Assembly (NCBI GenBank): GCA_022385805.1
Contig: MU277790.1
Location: 1 to 55,897, forward strand
DNA length: 55,897 bases
Direction: 5' to 3'
DNA from: Pilatotrama ljubarskyi
Taxonomy: Eukaryota; Basidiomycota; Agaricomycetes; Polyporales; Polyporaceae
The position numbers and the translations under genes were made by a program. The notes under the pieces are model-generated. The model was given only the letters and a program-made list of their open reading frames with translations, was not told the DNA's origin and made no database searches. This document shows positions 22,701-33,643 of this stretch, piece by piece (the stretch's first letter is position 1; every line of letters begins with the position of its first letter).

Positions 22701-23798
22701 TGCTTATCGCAACGGCTGCTCATTGAGACCAGAAGGCCCATCCCCTCCGAAATCGCAGTCTCTGTCATACTACGACCCGCCGCCAGATGCTCAGGCGCTC
22801 GCACTGGAGAGTGAGTCGTTCGGGGTGCCCGACATGCTCCTCGGCGGTCCCGTCCCCAGTAGCCGACCGACAACGCCGCGACAGCGATCCAAGACGCCTA
22901 CACCGCCTGCAGAGCGCGAAGCGTCAGCGGCACCGTCACGCACGCAACCTTCCGACAAGCCTGCGGCCAGCGCCGCCTCACGCACAGACACGACCTCCTC
23001 GCCCTCCATGCGCTCGCGCATCTTCGACGACCGCGTCCCCTCGTCGCTGTCGCCCGAGCCGATGTGCATGCCCGGGGCGCGCACGCCGTCGACGCCAGCG
23101 CGCGTGACGAAGCAGGCGACGAAGGTACTCCAGGAGAGCATCACGACGCTCCTGGGGAAACGCCCTGCCGCGGCGGTCGCGGCGGAGCGCGAGGAAGAGG
23201 CGCGGAGAGCGAAGGAGATTAGGCTAGGCAAGCGGGCGAGGCCATTAAATCGGACTAAGGTGCGTGTCCAGTCCTTACTTTGTATGGTTCATAGCTGACG
23301 GTGTGGTGTCCTACGTAGTCTAATGTCTCCTTCACGGAGTCAACAACGCCTGGCCGTACGACTCCCCGCCTTAGTCCCCCGCCCGGAGCACGCTCAAGAG
23401 GCGCATCCACCACACCAGCCCCCGTCGCCGCGCCCGCGCCCGGCCTTGTCCCACCACTCGCCGCGCCCGACGCTCACGCGCACTCGGCGACCTCAGGCGA
23501 CGAGGCCGACAACAGCTTCATGGCTGCCGAGCTGCCCGAGAGCTCGCACGTCATGTACGCGGACCCGAAGCAGGACGGGGTGCGCGAGCGGCTGAAGCAC
23601 CTCTTCGACAGCGGGAGCAAGCGCGAGCGCGAGCCGTGGGACGCGGATGGTGAGGGGGGCGCAGGTACGAGCATGGACGTAGAGGAGATGATGCTGCCGC
23701 AGTTGCCGGACGTTGCTGCAGGGCGCTCTGGGGCGGCGAGGAAGGCTGCTGGGAGTGGGAGGAGCAGGAGGGGGAGGGGGAGGAAGGGGGCGCGGTAG
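19763..23798 (+). CDS. rad4: BRCT-repeat replication/checkpoint scaffold Rad4/Cut5 (Dpb11, TopBP1 homologue)
   Basis: Spliced, this is about 1,050 residues. Exon 1 is tiny (MSFRRVNRSKK, 19763-19795). The first BRCT begins PFKGFVLCATGISDK and continues after a 416-bp intron with TSLFKLALELGAQSVSDLTD, RVTHLIAEEP and IPIMHPSWI. The second BRCT is FSGVVLCVSGIED...VTHLLCANT...IHIVWEDWFWDSL. The third and fourth lie at about 21800-22440 (FKGMRIRALGEARCGSV...YRTECWLERCIFEERV; FSRRTTHLLCPSGEGPKADKAREWGTPIVDMEWL). A long Ser/Pro-rich tail ends with ESSHVMYADPKQDGVRERL, as in other fungal Rad4 proteins, and a basic stretch. The family binds CDK-phosphorylated partners (Sld3, and Sld2/Drc1) to start replication and activates the ATR (Mec1/Rad3) checkpoint in the nucleus. 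A hAT transposon sits 75 bp after the stop codon, probably in the 3' untranslated region. Confidence 0.92.
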
Positions 23799-23865
23799 AA
23801 ATGTTTGTGATCTGTGGCTCCCTTGCAGTAGCATGGGAGTCAGAGTGTAGAAATAGAGTACGGTG

Positions 23866-23892
23866 TTTCTGGTCAGTGTTGGCCCAGTCTGC
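23866..23892. repeat. Left target duplication and left TIR of the hAT element
   Basis: TTTCTGGT (23866-23873) is followed by the 19-bp left inverted repeat (23874-23892). Confidence 0.95.
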
Positions 23893-26800
23893 CCAGGGTT
23901 GCGGCGGACTTTGGGTGACTTGCGGACCGTCGAGACGCGGTCGGGGTCATCGCAGTCTGCGACTGACTTTCCCAGCACTGGATGACCTTCAGGGACGTGC
24001 GCTGATTGGCCAGAAAAAGCCACGTGATAGGCGCGAACGCGTTCTATCGGAGCCAGCGCCGTTAGTAGTAGGCACTCTTGTACTGGTGACTGCACCATCG
24101 ATAACACCGCTCGTGTATTCTTTGACCCTCACCATGTCTACAACTGCACCACTGTACACGGCGTCGCGACAGCAAGTCCAGGGAGAGCGCTCCTGGATCC
24201 GGAGCTTCTTCTATGACCATCCTGACTATATTTCTCGTGCCTCTGCGGCCTACGACGGCGACAAGGTGAAAGTATGGTGTAAGAAGTGTTTCGAGAAGCG
24301 TGTTGCGGATGAGATTCAGTCGGATAGTCTTAGAGGGAACCCTCGACGCTCGTCGGAGGATATCGAACGGGCTTGTATGTTTGCTCTCTCGGTATGAGGG
24401 AAACATTTGCTAAAATCCTGCAGTGTGGGCCCTGTCGAAGGAAGCGTCCCGCTCTACGCGCTGGATCCGATCACATATCCCCGAAATGCTCGTTCACGTT
24501 CGGAATTGTATTCTTCAGAGCCCATCTGACCGCGAAGAGGCTGGCGCAAGACACGACGGCGCAAATCTTTCCCCGCGACGCCGTCAGCGAGCCGAGGCAA
24601 GAAGAAATGCTAACACCGGTCCTCCACCGCCCTTCTCGATCCCTGCCGATCCTGCCCTCATTGTGACGGCTGCCGCTGCCGCTGCCGCCGCGTCTGCAAA
24701 TGTCTTCGCACCTAATCCCAATATACCACAGTCTATGATACCATCTTCCTCCCGTCCCGCTTCAGACCTCTCCCCCCTAGTAATTCCTGGGTCGATGTTG
24801 TCGATGTCGACCCCAGCAGCCCCTCAGCACTCTCCATACTCGTCATCGCTGCCTCCGGTCTCAGCAAGCCCTTCTCCAAGCCCGAGCCCGAGCTTGGCAC
24901 AGGGTGTGCTTGGACTCCGCCGTAATAGCCCTGTTGAGTTCCCTTCGCCGGTTCCCTTCAAGCGTATGCGACACGGCGGCCGCTCTCTGTCTCGTCAGAG
25001 CAGCCTTCAACCAATCGCTTCCCACCCGGCTTGGAATGAAGCCCGTCAGGCGACGTTCGAGTCCCGTCTCGCACGGTTGACTGCGTCTTGTGGCTGGTCA
25101 TTGACCTGGGTCGAGAACATCGAATGGATCGACTTTTGCGCAGACTTCATCCCACAGGCCATTGTTCCCTCCCACAAAGTCCTCGGTAACCGTCTTATCC
25201 CTGCAGAAGTGGAGAAATTCCGCAAGTCGGCGCAGGAAGCGTGCCGTGGACGCCTTGCAACGCTGCAGTGTGACGGCTACACAGCTCTTAACCAGCACCA
25301 CCTGATAGCATTCATGATCACTGTGAATGGGAAGGTGAGTGGACGGGGGTACACTCGCACCATCTACGTGCTGATGGACACATTAGGTCTACACAATACG
25401 TGCCTATGATACCTCTAATGAGCCGAAGACAGCCGAGAATCTCTTGAGGCGCATCTACGAGGTTCTGCGCATTGTCGAGCAGGATTGGGGCGTCACCGTC
25501 ATGGCACTGACCTCGGATTGCAGTGGTGAGTCCCGTGCTGCCCGTGGCGCACTTGTCAGGGCCAGGAAGGAGCTGGTTGGTCCCGACTGCTATGCACATC
25601 AGGTATGTATCCCCACAATGCTAGCTATCGCCATGTCTGGTTTCTCATGCTCGATAGGTCGACCTTGTTGTGCGCAACTACTTTGGGAGCAAGGCACGGC
25701 TCTTCACATGTACGAAACAAGCAGATGAGCTAATCAAGTGGCTACGGAGCCGCACATACCTCCTTGCGCTACTTCGCGATATCCAGGACGGTCTTCCGGG
25801 CTTCAGCGGTCCTGCAAAGACTGTCATCCGGGGTGTTCTAACTCGTTGGACATCCCACTATCTTGCCTACCACCGTCTTCTGGAGCTATTCTCTGCGCTA
25901 CAGGTCCTCTGTCATCATCCAGGTCTCTATGAGTCCGGCGACGAGGACAGTCATGCGAAGACACGCAGCATGATCCCGATTATCCAGGATCCGCTTTTCT
26001 GGCACTCAATCACACGGTATGCTTTTCTACTGATGTCATCCAATGAAAGCCTGCTTGCTAACATGTACCTCAGAGTCAAGCTACATCTCGAGCCCCTTGC
26101 AGTTGCAGCAAATGTAACTCAGTCGAACAGCTGTCGTCTCGACGATGTTCTCATTACATTTGGTTCCCTTCTGCAATTCTTCGACTCTCTCAATGAACCA
26201 GAGGAGACCGAGATCAAGGAAGCCGTCGTCCGCAGCCTGGAGACACGCTGGAGCAAGGCCGACCAGGACGTCTTCATTGCTGCAGTTATACTCAATCCCT
26301 TCATCCGCACCCGGGCTTTCTGCACATCCCCTACCTTGTTCTCTACTGCCGCCATTCATGCACTTCTGGAGCGCCTCTGGCAGCGGTTCTATTCATCTGA
26401 ACCTGTCCCGCTGACGTTCTACGACACTGTCAGCAGCTACCTCCACAATACTGAAGAGTTCATCGCCCTGCCAGGGACGGTACAGGGCATCATGCAGAGC
26501 GCTGCAGCCAAGGTGCGTTGGATGCAGCTGTGCTAAGAGAGCAACCATTCACATTCCATGCTTGTGTAGAACCAACAACCTGACCCAAAGCGGGTCTGGC
26601 AGGATCTCTTCCTGGCCGACCAGCATGAGTCGGGATCAGCGTTTATGTCAGACCCCTCTGTCAGTGATGTCCAGAATGCACTGCCTCCCCTACATCGCCT
26701 CGCTATCCGAATTCTTTCCATTTGCCCTACATCTGCCAACTGCGAGCGCCTCTTCAGCGCACTGGGACTTATCATGACCAAGCTCCGCACACGCTTGGGT

Positions 26801-27622
26801 CAGGACACTCTCATGAACCTGGCAGAGCTCCTCCTCCATTTACGCGATGAGCACGTACGCAGGGGAGTCAAACAGCGCTTACAACGGCACTTCGGAGAGC
26901 GTCCTACCGTGACACAGACAACGGTGACCACTGGTATGTACTCGTATGTGCTTCCCTTTCGACATTCATGGCTGACCGTGCAATTGGTAGATTCTGCTGC
27001 CGAAGGTGCAAGTCACGCAGCATCGCAGTCACACACTGCTGTACCTCCAAATCAGGATGGCTCCCGAGGCAGCGGGGCATCCGGCTTCGAGCGGCTTGTG
27101 TTTGCGATGACCGAGGTTGACATGGACGCTGCTGATGAAGATGTCGATGGCCCAGTTCACTTCCCCTCGCAAATCAAGGTATCTCTTGCACGGCTATTCA
27201 ACTTCAATAACATCTTTTGGTCTGAACGTCGCCAAGCGACGAGACCCCAGAGCCTGGATGACGAGCTAGCACTGTGGGAGGTGCTCGATATGGATGCAGA
27301 TGGTGAGCCCGAAGTTGACGCCGAGGCACCCGAGATGGACGATTTGGTGGATGTGATACTCAACACTTCGTGATGTATACTATAACATTGTACATGCAGC
27401 CCTTCTGATGTAAATCCTGAGCCTTCCGAACATCGCTGGAGGGCGAGATTGCAGGGTATGGACAGAGCGCGAAGGTGAGCGGACGCAGAGCGCAGGGAGA
27501 GCGACTTGACGCCGGGAGAGTCACCCAGTCGTGGGAAAGTCTGCGACTGACTGCGACGACAGTCCACGCAGTCGCCGTGACTGGCTGACCACGCCGACAG
27601 TCCGCAGACTTTGCCAACACTG
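23874..27622 (+). mobile_element. Complete hAT-superfamily DNA transposon (3,749 bp)
   Basis: The element has terminal inverted repeats of 19 bp: CAGTGTTGGCCCAGTCTGC at 23874-23892 and, inverted, CAGTGTTGGCAAAGTCTGC at 27604-27622 (2 mismatches). An identical 8-bp target duplication, TTTCTGGT, flanks it at 23866-23873 and 27623-27630. An 8-bp duplication and CAGTG-type ends are hallmarks of hAT elements. Both subterminal regions carry repeated copies of TCTGCGACTGACT and AGTC/GACT motifs (left near 23960, right near 27540), likely transposase-binding sites. The internal transposase gene looks intact. The perfect duplication suggests a young insertion, and the element is potentially autonomous. 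Confidence 0.95.
24134..27373 (+). CDS. hAT-family transposase
   Basis: About seven exons, with introns near 24376-24421, 25335-25387, 25600-25658, 26017-26072, 26515-26569 and 26936-26990; roughly 950-1,000 residues. The N-terminus (MSTTAPLYTASRQQVQGERS) leads into a BED-finger-like segment (WIRSFFYDHPDYIS; KVKVWCKKCFEKRV) with a Cys pair and is followed by a Ser/Pro-rich spacer. The RNase-H-like core has LQCDGYTALNQHHLIAFMI with the first catalytic Asp, then LTSDCSGESRAARGAL with the second, and DCYAHQ. The C-terminal dimerisation region is SANCERLFSALGLIMTKLRTRL, the hallmark of hAT transposases. An acidic tail follows (MDAADEDVDG; VDAEAPEMDDLVDV). No stop or frameshift was seen inside the exons. 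The protein cuts and pastes the element in the nucleus. Confidence 0.92.
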
Positions 27623-27630
27623 TTTCTGGT
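27604..27630. repeat. Right TIR and right target duplication of the hAT element
   Basis: The 19-bp right inverted repeat (27604-27622) is followed by the second TTTCTGGT (27623-27630). Confidence 0.95.
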
Positions 27631-27833
27631 ACCTCTGCGTTCGTATTGATCTCAGCGATGTATGGGATTCTGCTTCAAATTAAGGAAAGGAGGTTTAACT
27701 TCGTCTGAGGGTGGCTAGCTCCTTCATAGCTAGGACTAGAACGCTAAAATAAAGTGTTTACATATCTCTGTTAGTATATCGGTTAGTACACGCGCCTGTC
27801 ATTTGCCTGGTCGCGCGAAAAGAGAGTGGTGAC

Positions 27834-27932
27834 TAGAGTGATTCTGCTGTAAGAATTCTTATGGGCTCCAGCCAATCAGGTGGCGCCACTCGCCTTAAGC
27901 GATGTAAGAATTATTCCAGCAGAATCACCCTA
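27834..27932. mobile_element. TA-flanked foldback MITE (about 97 bp)
   Basis: The left arm at 27835-27861 starts AGAGTGATTCTGCTG. The right arm at 27905-27931, read inverted, starts AGGGTGATTCTGCTG. 24 of 27 bases pair, around a 43-base loop. A TA dinucleotide stands at each outer edge (27834-27835 and 27931-27932), as left by Tc1/mariner-type transposases. There is no coding capacity. It probably moves with a transposase encoded elsewhere. Confidence 0.8.
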
Positions 27933-28126
27933 CTGTGAGCTTTTGTTTTGTTGGGGCTGGTCAATTGAAGGTACCCGTTTCCTGGGTTGAAAATGGCACT
28001 TCTTCACTGCTGTAATGAATGGCTGCCCTTGTCACTTTTACTGTGCATCGATGAGACTATAACAATCGCTACTACCTCGCTGGCGCGGACTGGTCCAACT
28101 TGATTCTTGAAGCATGCATATGAGCG

Positions 28127-28157
28127 TAAGATAGGGCCAGAGCAAGTACGACTAGGT
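28127..28157 (+). repeat. Left arm of a 31-bp inverted repeat
   Basis: It begins TAAGATAGGGCCAGAGCAAG. It is the inverse complement of 28944-28974 with one mismatch (30/31). Confidence 0.9.
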
Positions 28158-28943
28158 CAGGTGACATCCTAATGTCACAATCGTACTCATCTCGCGCGGA
28201 AAGGCTCTCGGAAATGATATTTAAACATGTCGGCTCCCTATCTGTGTAAAGCGCGTCTAGGGCACCAGAGAATATGCCTTGTCCGACAGCTCCCTCGTTT
28301 TCGATTGTGTCGTAGTGCTCTTGTTCTCGTGGAATTCGGCCGTACCTGATGTCATGAATTATGCAAACCAGCGCCTGTAAAATTAGCGAAGTTGGCGCTC
28401 GGAGGACCCGAGAGCACAAGGTAAGTACACTACACCAGGAGCAGCATTGGCCGGCGCAAGCGCAGTATATCAAGTTCTATTGCAAATCTAGGGCAGCATG
28501 CGACAAAGAAGCTGAGGCTGGGAGATGCACCAGGCAGAGGTCGGGTTACAGCAGGAGTGCACGACGAGAATGTGAGCCGCCTTGAAGTTCCACACTCGCA
28601 GTTCCGAGGTTTAGCCTGAGTTCTCACCGTGGCCACCGAGTCCTCCCAATGTCTATCCTGAACGAGCTCGACGCGGCCGGTATCACTGCTGAGTAGTCAC
28701 TCACCACCGCCTACTGTTCACTTGGAGTCGAGCTTTGGGAGGGCTGTATATATTGCTATTACTATCTAATCCGCCTTTCTGCTCGTCGTCGATATTCATA
28801 GACCGTTTTCGGCCCCCCAGAATAGTCTGAACATTCTTCTCTGCGCTCGTTCGAGGCTTCGAGCCACTGTAACAGTCAACGCTCCAATAGGAGGTTTGTT
28901 AAGTTCAGGCGCCCATATTCACGTGCCGGTCACGCTGTGACAC

Positions 28944-28974
28944 ACCTAGTCGTATTTGCTCTGGCCCTATCTTA
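28944..28974 (-). repeat. Right arm of a 31-bp inverted repeat
   Basis: It is the partner of 28127-28157 and begins ACCTAGTCGTATTTGCTCTG on the plus strand. The two arms enclose 786 bp. No clear direct repeat was seen outside the arms. Confidence 0.9.
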
Positions 28975-29290
28975 GGCGCTTCTCAGGCGCTCGAATGTTA
29001 CAGTATGTGGCTCATCGTCCTAGCTTAGCTTTACTCTGGATCCCACCCTTCTCCAACACCGTCTCATTTCTCAACACGACTACTTAGCGGGCATTGCATT
29101 GGTGGCATATCAGGCAGACTTGCTAGATTGAACGGCTATCTACCAACCCGCTGCGTACAGTATATCATCTCTGACGCCGTCTTGCAACGCACCACAACCC
29201 ACCAGGACAGAGGGTCAGTTCGCGCACATCTCCTCACTTTTCGGACCTCGCAAACGCTTTTGAGGTGCCTGCAGGGTGCAGACGTCTGCC

Positions 29291-32200
29291 ATGGCTGAGT
29301 TTGTGGCAGTCGCCTGCGTGGTCGAGTCGTCCTTAGCACTCGCAGCGGAATGGCCCCACATCCAGGCGGAGTACATCGTCCCTCTCATGCAACGGCTCGC
29401 AGAGCTGCAGTCTACACCTCTACCGGTATGTCGCATAGCAATTTTCCGCTATACCTTCCTGACCGGGCTCGACAAGTTTCGAATTGCATGCGTCTGCTAT
29501 GCGACCGCGGACACCAGGCCCTCACCCATCCTGTCCAGGCTGTTCTTCGCTCCCCCGAGTGCCATGATGAAAGAGATGCGCGAGGAGCCACTGAGGCTAG
29601 GCATAGGACAAACGGGCTCTGGAGGAGGCTACGGGATGGCTGCGCTCGAGGGGCTCGTCGCCGCAGTAGAGGTATGTGACCCACCTTCCCGCCTGTCAAA
29701 GACATCGGAGGTGGAAGATGGTCCGCCAAGTCGGACTTATGCTCGCCCCAGGCATTGCTGTTGACCCGTCGCTGACTCTGCCACTTCCTGGGCTCGTTGC
29801 AGCTGTTTGACCGACTGAAGGCATCTGTCGAAGTACGTCCGCGCCTTCCCGAAGAACAAACCGCATTCACATACCTCAGGCAGTCGTACCGTCCTACATC
29901 ATCCACTTCTCAGCAACACCACCCGATCCTGCCCTGAAGCCAGAGTGGAACCAAAACCCGTCTCTGGACTCGGTTGGTTGGGAAAGCCTACCTACGGAGC
30001 TCAAGAGGGTCGGTCTTGGCTCATATGGTGGCTTCCTGATACGCTAACGCTGGTAGCAGCGGGGCATCCATTACAGCAACGTCTCACTCCGGCCATTACC
30101 TCACTTCGCCCAACTACATGCAGCTGTACGTCTTGCGCGTGATTGAGATGGCAGCGAACCATTGACGACAACCCAAAGGCTACCTCAGGACCCGGTCAAA
30201 CTCCGTGGTTCCCCGTGCGCCCTCACCACGCCGTGCACCTGAGCGGCTTCCCTCAGAAAGGTGAGCACACTCGACTCCTGCACATGCCCTGCGCCTGCGC
30301 TAACCGCCGTCCCGTCCACACAGGCACGAAGCGTCCGGGAAGCGTCGACCGCAGTCCAGAGATCTCGAAACGGGCCAAAATGCTCCTTTCCTCTCCGCTC
30401 AAGTCGCCTGCCACTGTCCCCACCACCGCGAACTCCTCCCCATCGCAACCACCGCCACCCTCCACGAAGACACCATCCATGGCGGCTACAGTACCGCCCG
30501 CTGCCGCCGCTCCCTCAGCAGCTCAAGCACCGGCACCGGCGTCAGTGTCAGTGCCGCCCGCGACCAGCGCGAAGGCTGTTCCGGGAGGTGCCGCAGAGCA
30601 CTACCTCCACGTGCTCCGCAAGATGATGAACCAGGTTAGCATTCTGAGAGGCCAGGGCAAGGAGGAGCTGGCGAAGCGGCTCGAGGCGGAGTTAATGGTC
30701 AAGGCGAAGGCGTACAAGGAGTTCCGCGACAGGCATGCGCGCGACCCAGAGGCGGTCGCCAGAGATGCGGCGCAGTTCGAGGCAACGCAGGCGGCGGTCA
30801 AGGCGACTGCTGCCGCGAACACAGCGAATGCCGGTGCACCACCCGCACAGACAGCGACCGACCTTGCCGCGCAACTCAATCTAGCTGGGCCGATGGCGGC
30901 CGGTCCGTCGGGGTCTGCGCAAGGACTGCAAGGCGCGCCGAACGCCCCGCCAAACCCTGCTGTTGCACCTCCTGGAGTTCAGATACCGCCGAACGTGAAG
31001 CCGGAGGTGGCCGCGCAGATGCAGAAGCTGCTCGAGGCGAAAAATCGCCCGTCACATCTCGGGCTGCAGCCCCAGCTTACACCTCAGCCTCAACCGCAAC
31101 TGCCGTCTCAGCCGCCGGCGGCAGCGCCGACGTCGACAGCGCAAGGGCAGGCGCCTGCGGGCGCGCAGGCTCCGAACATCTGGCACGGAATGCTGTCGTG
31201 GACTGGCACCGACTCGGAGACGCACGTGAGGAAGGACGTGCAGGCGCGAGTGATCATGGAGGGGCGGAGTCAAGTCCCAGATCTGATGTACGCTTGCATG
31301 GCTCTCTGTCGCCGTCTCGTGCTCACTCTGTGTTCGTAGGCGTCCGGAAGCGTGGCCGTCAGTTCTCTCCCTGGCACCGTCGCAGCACCACGCCGTCTCA
31401 ATACGGGCCCTGCAGCAGTGGCTGCAACGACATAAATGTGTCCCGCTGGTCATCAAGACGAGCACGCAAGTGCCAGACGTCAAGACGAACGAAGAGCACT
31501 TCCGAGCGCTACTTAGGTTGCTCATTGAGAAGAACCTTGTAAGCGTTCCGTTTGCGGTAGGGTTCCACCTTGCGATGCTGACCTACGCCTCTTCAGTATG
31601 CTCTCGCTGCGTGGAACGGCCCGAACGGCGTGCCCGAGAATCGCGTGCTCATCTTCGTTGTACGAGCCACGCTGGCGGGGGCGTACTTTCCCTTACCCGG
31701 CGGGATGCCCGAGCTGCCGAAAGCCGAGAACGAAGGGCAGCCTCAGCAGCCCCAGCAGCCTCCGCAGGCCCCTCATCCCCCTCATCCCCTGAACAACATG
31801 CCGCCCGCACTCCTCGCGATGCTGGCGACAATGAGCCAGAAGGACCGGGCGACGTTCGGCGCGCTGTCGCCAGATAAGAAGGCGGCCGTGTTGAGACAGA
31901 TGATGGCGAGGCATGTGGCGATGAAGCAACAGCAAGCACAGCAGCAGCAGCAGCAACAGTCGCAACAGCAACAGCAGGCACAACAGCAGCACCAACAGCA
32001 GTCGCCCCAACTCCAGCATCTGCAGCAATCACAGTTCCAGGCGGGACCATCTCAACCGCAAGGCGCCATGCACAACCCTCAGCAGTCGCTCATGAACGCT
32101 CCTCCGAACCAGATGAACCAATGGCTGCAGAACGGGGGCGGGATGCTCAACCAGATGGGCGGGGGCGGAGGGATGCCGAACCCGTCGCCTAATCCTGCGC

Positions 32201-32466
32201 AGCAGAATCCGATGGCGAACATGGGCATGAACTTTGGTGGAATGGGCGGGATGGGCCAGATGGGCCAGACGGGTCAGATGGGTCAGGTTGGCCAGATGGG
32301 CCAGATGCAGCCGGGCGCGCAGGGGATGCAGGGGATGCATAGGCGGACGCCGAGCGCGGGGGCGCAGGGCGGGATGCCCGGGCTGAGCTACGAGATGCTG
32401 CAGTCGTTCATGCAGAGGAGCCAGGAGGGCGGTGCGGCGGGAAACCCTGGATTCGGAGGGATGTAG
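29291..32466 (+). CDS. MED25: Mediator complex subunit 25
   Basis: About 890 residues in about nine exons. The N-terminal von Willebrand A-like domain (residues 1 to about 230) includes FVAVACVVESSLALAAEW, FRIACVCYATADTRPSP, EEPLRLGIGQTGSGGGYGMA and PSYIIHFSATPPDP. In MED25 this domain docks to Mediator. The middle is a Pro/Ala/Ser-rich linker. A second folded domain at about 31170-31730 (NIWHGMLSWTGTDSETHVRK; QHHAVSIRALQQWL; VPENRVLIFVVRATLAGAYF) corresponds to the PTOV/ACID activator-binding domain. The tail is rich in Gln (runs of up to seven at about 31930-32030) and then in Gly, Met and Asn. The start is the ATG just before AEFVAVAC. The protein acts in the nucleus as a bridge between transcription factors and RNA polymerase II. 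The gene looks intact, and its stop is 240 bp from the stop of the convergent PITH gene. Confidence 0.9.
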
Positions 32467-32705
32467 CTTCGCGATGAGACAGATCGACTTTGCTCGCCTT
32501 AGATGTGTATATGACTGTACTGTACTTTTGTGTTTCGCAGCTCGACCTTTGTTTTCGCGATATGCGTTTCGTTGTGAGCAAGATGCCGCTAGTGCTACAT
32601 GGCAGAATTGGGTGGCTATTCGATTACAGGTATTCCTGACTTCTTCACTTTCAGCTCATGGTATTCTTCTCGTATCACGTCTCCCGTATGCCTGGACACC
32701 CTCCA

Positions 32706-33643
32706 TCATGTGCCCGGCGCGCTCCAGTTCTCGTTCAAGCCCTGGATCTTGTCATGATCCGCGAGATTGGGTTTGGACTCGTACACGGTTACTACAGGCT
32801 CGAATTTCCGCTGGAAGGGTGAAGTCATGTCAGCGTCGCGCAGGGAAGAACGAGCCAGAGTGTACGTGCCTCGCTCCATTGGCCCAAGAAGCCGACATAG
32901 TATACGCGCGTGGTGTCTGCACCTTGGGATGCGGGGAAGAAGAGCGTGATCGAAGTCACGTTCGGGAACTTCGCAGGCCTACAGACAGCAGAGTCGAGGT
33001 CAGTCGCAATGACACAGAACATAAGGACGTCGGAGCCACTTACATGACATGGTATTCGCCCACATCACGGCCTTGGGGTACTGTGAACTCCTGGACGGGC
33101 TTCATCTCAGAGATGTCAGAGAAGTCGAGATGCTCGACGTTCGGGAACTAGATACGACAGTATGAGCGGAGTGCCACCTAGGACTCGAACAGACCATGTA
33201 CCAGCGCCACTTTGGCCGGTGTCTTGTCGGCAGGACCAGCTTTGAGTAGAAGAGCGCGTAGCTTGACTGCGCCCGTGAACGGTATGCGAACGATTCTGCG
33301 TATGAGAGGAGTACTGTCAGTGCATGTACGTCCAATAGGTGAGGATAATCGTACAGTTGGTCGTCCGCGTCGGACTCGAGGTACTGCATAAAGAAATGGG
33401 TCAGCCCATGCCAGAGGTGTTTTTATTCGGGAGCTTTACGATATTCTCATCCATACGTTGGTCCCAGGGCTTGATAATCGCCGGGGCCCTCTCTGGGTCC
33501 TCCGCGTTCAGCGCGACGACGTTCGCGCGGTCGATGCGCTCGTACAAGTTGTCGCGATGTCCGATATCCTCTGGCAGACCATGCTCGTGGTCATGATCGT
33601 GGCTTTCGTCGTGACATCCGCCATGCGAGTGGTTGTGCGCCAT
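32706..33643 (-). CDS. PITH domain-containing protein (PITHD1/TXNL1 C-terminal type)
   Basis: Several short exons give about 210 residues. The His/Asp-rich N-terminus (MAHNHSHGGCHDESHDHDHE) may bind metal. The PITH domain follows: LYERIDRANVVALNAEDPE; IIKPWDQRMDENI; YLESDADDQL; VRIPFTGAVKLRALLLKAGP; FPNVEHLDFSDMSEM; VQEFTVPQGRDVGEYHVM; FPNVTSITLFFPASQGADTT; RVYYVGFLGQWSE. The stop TGA at 32706-32708 comes after ...NENWSAPGT. In thioredoxin-like TXNL1 this domain binds the proteasome, and stand-alone PITH proteins are conserved in fungi and animals with a less clear role. Here no thioredoxin domain is present. The start is the only ATG directly before the His-rich segment. Confidence 0.9.

Larger units (their letters stand above)
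27631..29290. other. Intergenic, repeat-rich region between the hAT element and MED25
   Basis: The region holds the foldback MITE and a pair of 31-bp inverted repeats. A minus-strand open stretch at 28072-28473 (QALVCIIHDIRYGRIPREQE; EGAVGQGIFSGALDALYTD) looks protein-like but matches no family I recognise. It overlaps the left repeat arm and could be a gene fragment carried inside the repeat-bounded segment. The rest shows no gene. The MED25 promoter must lie at the right end. Confidence 0.5.
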
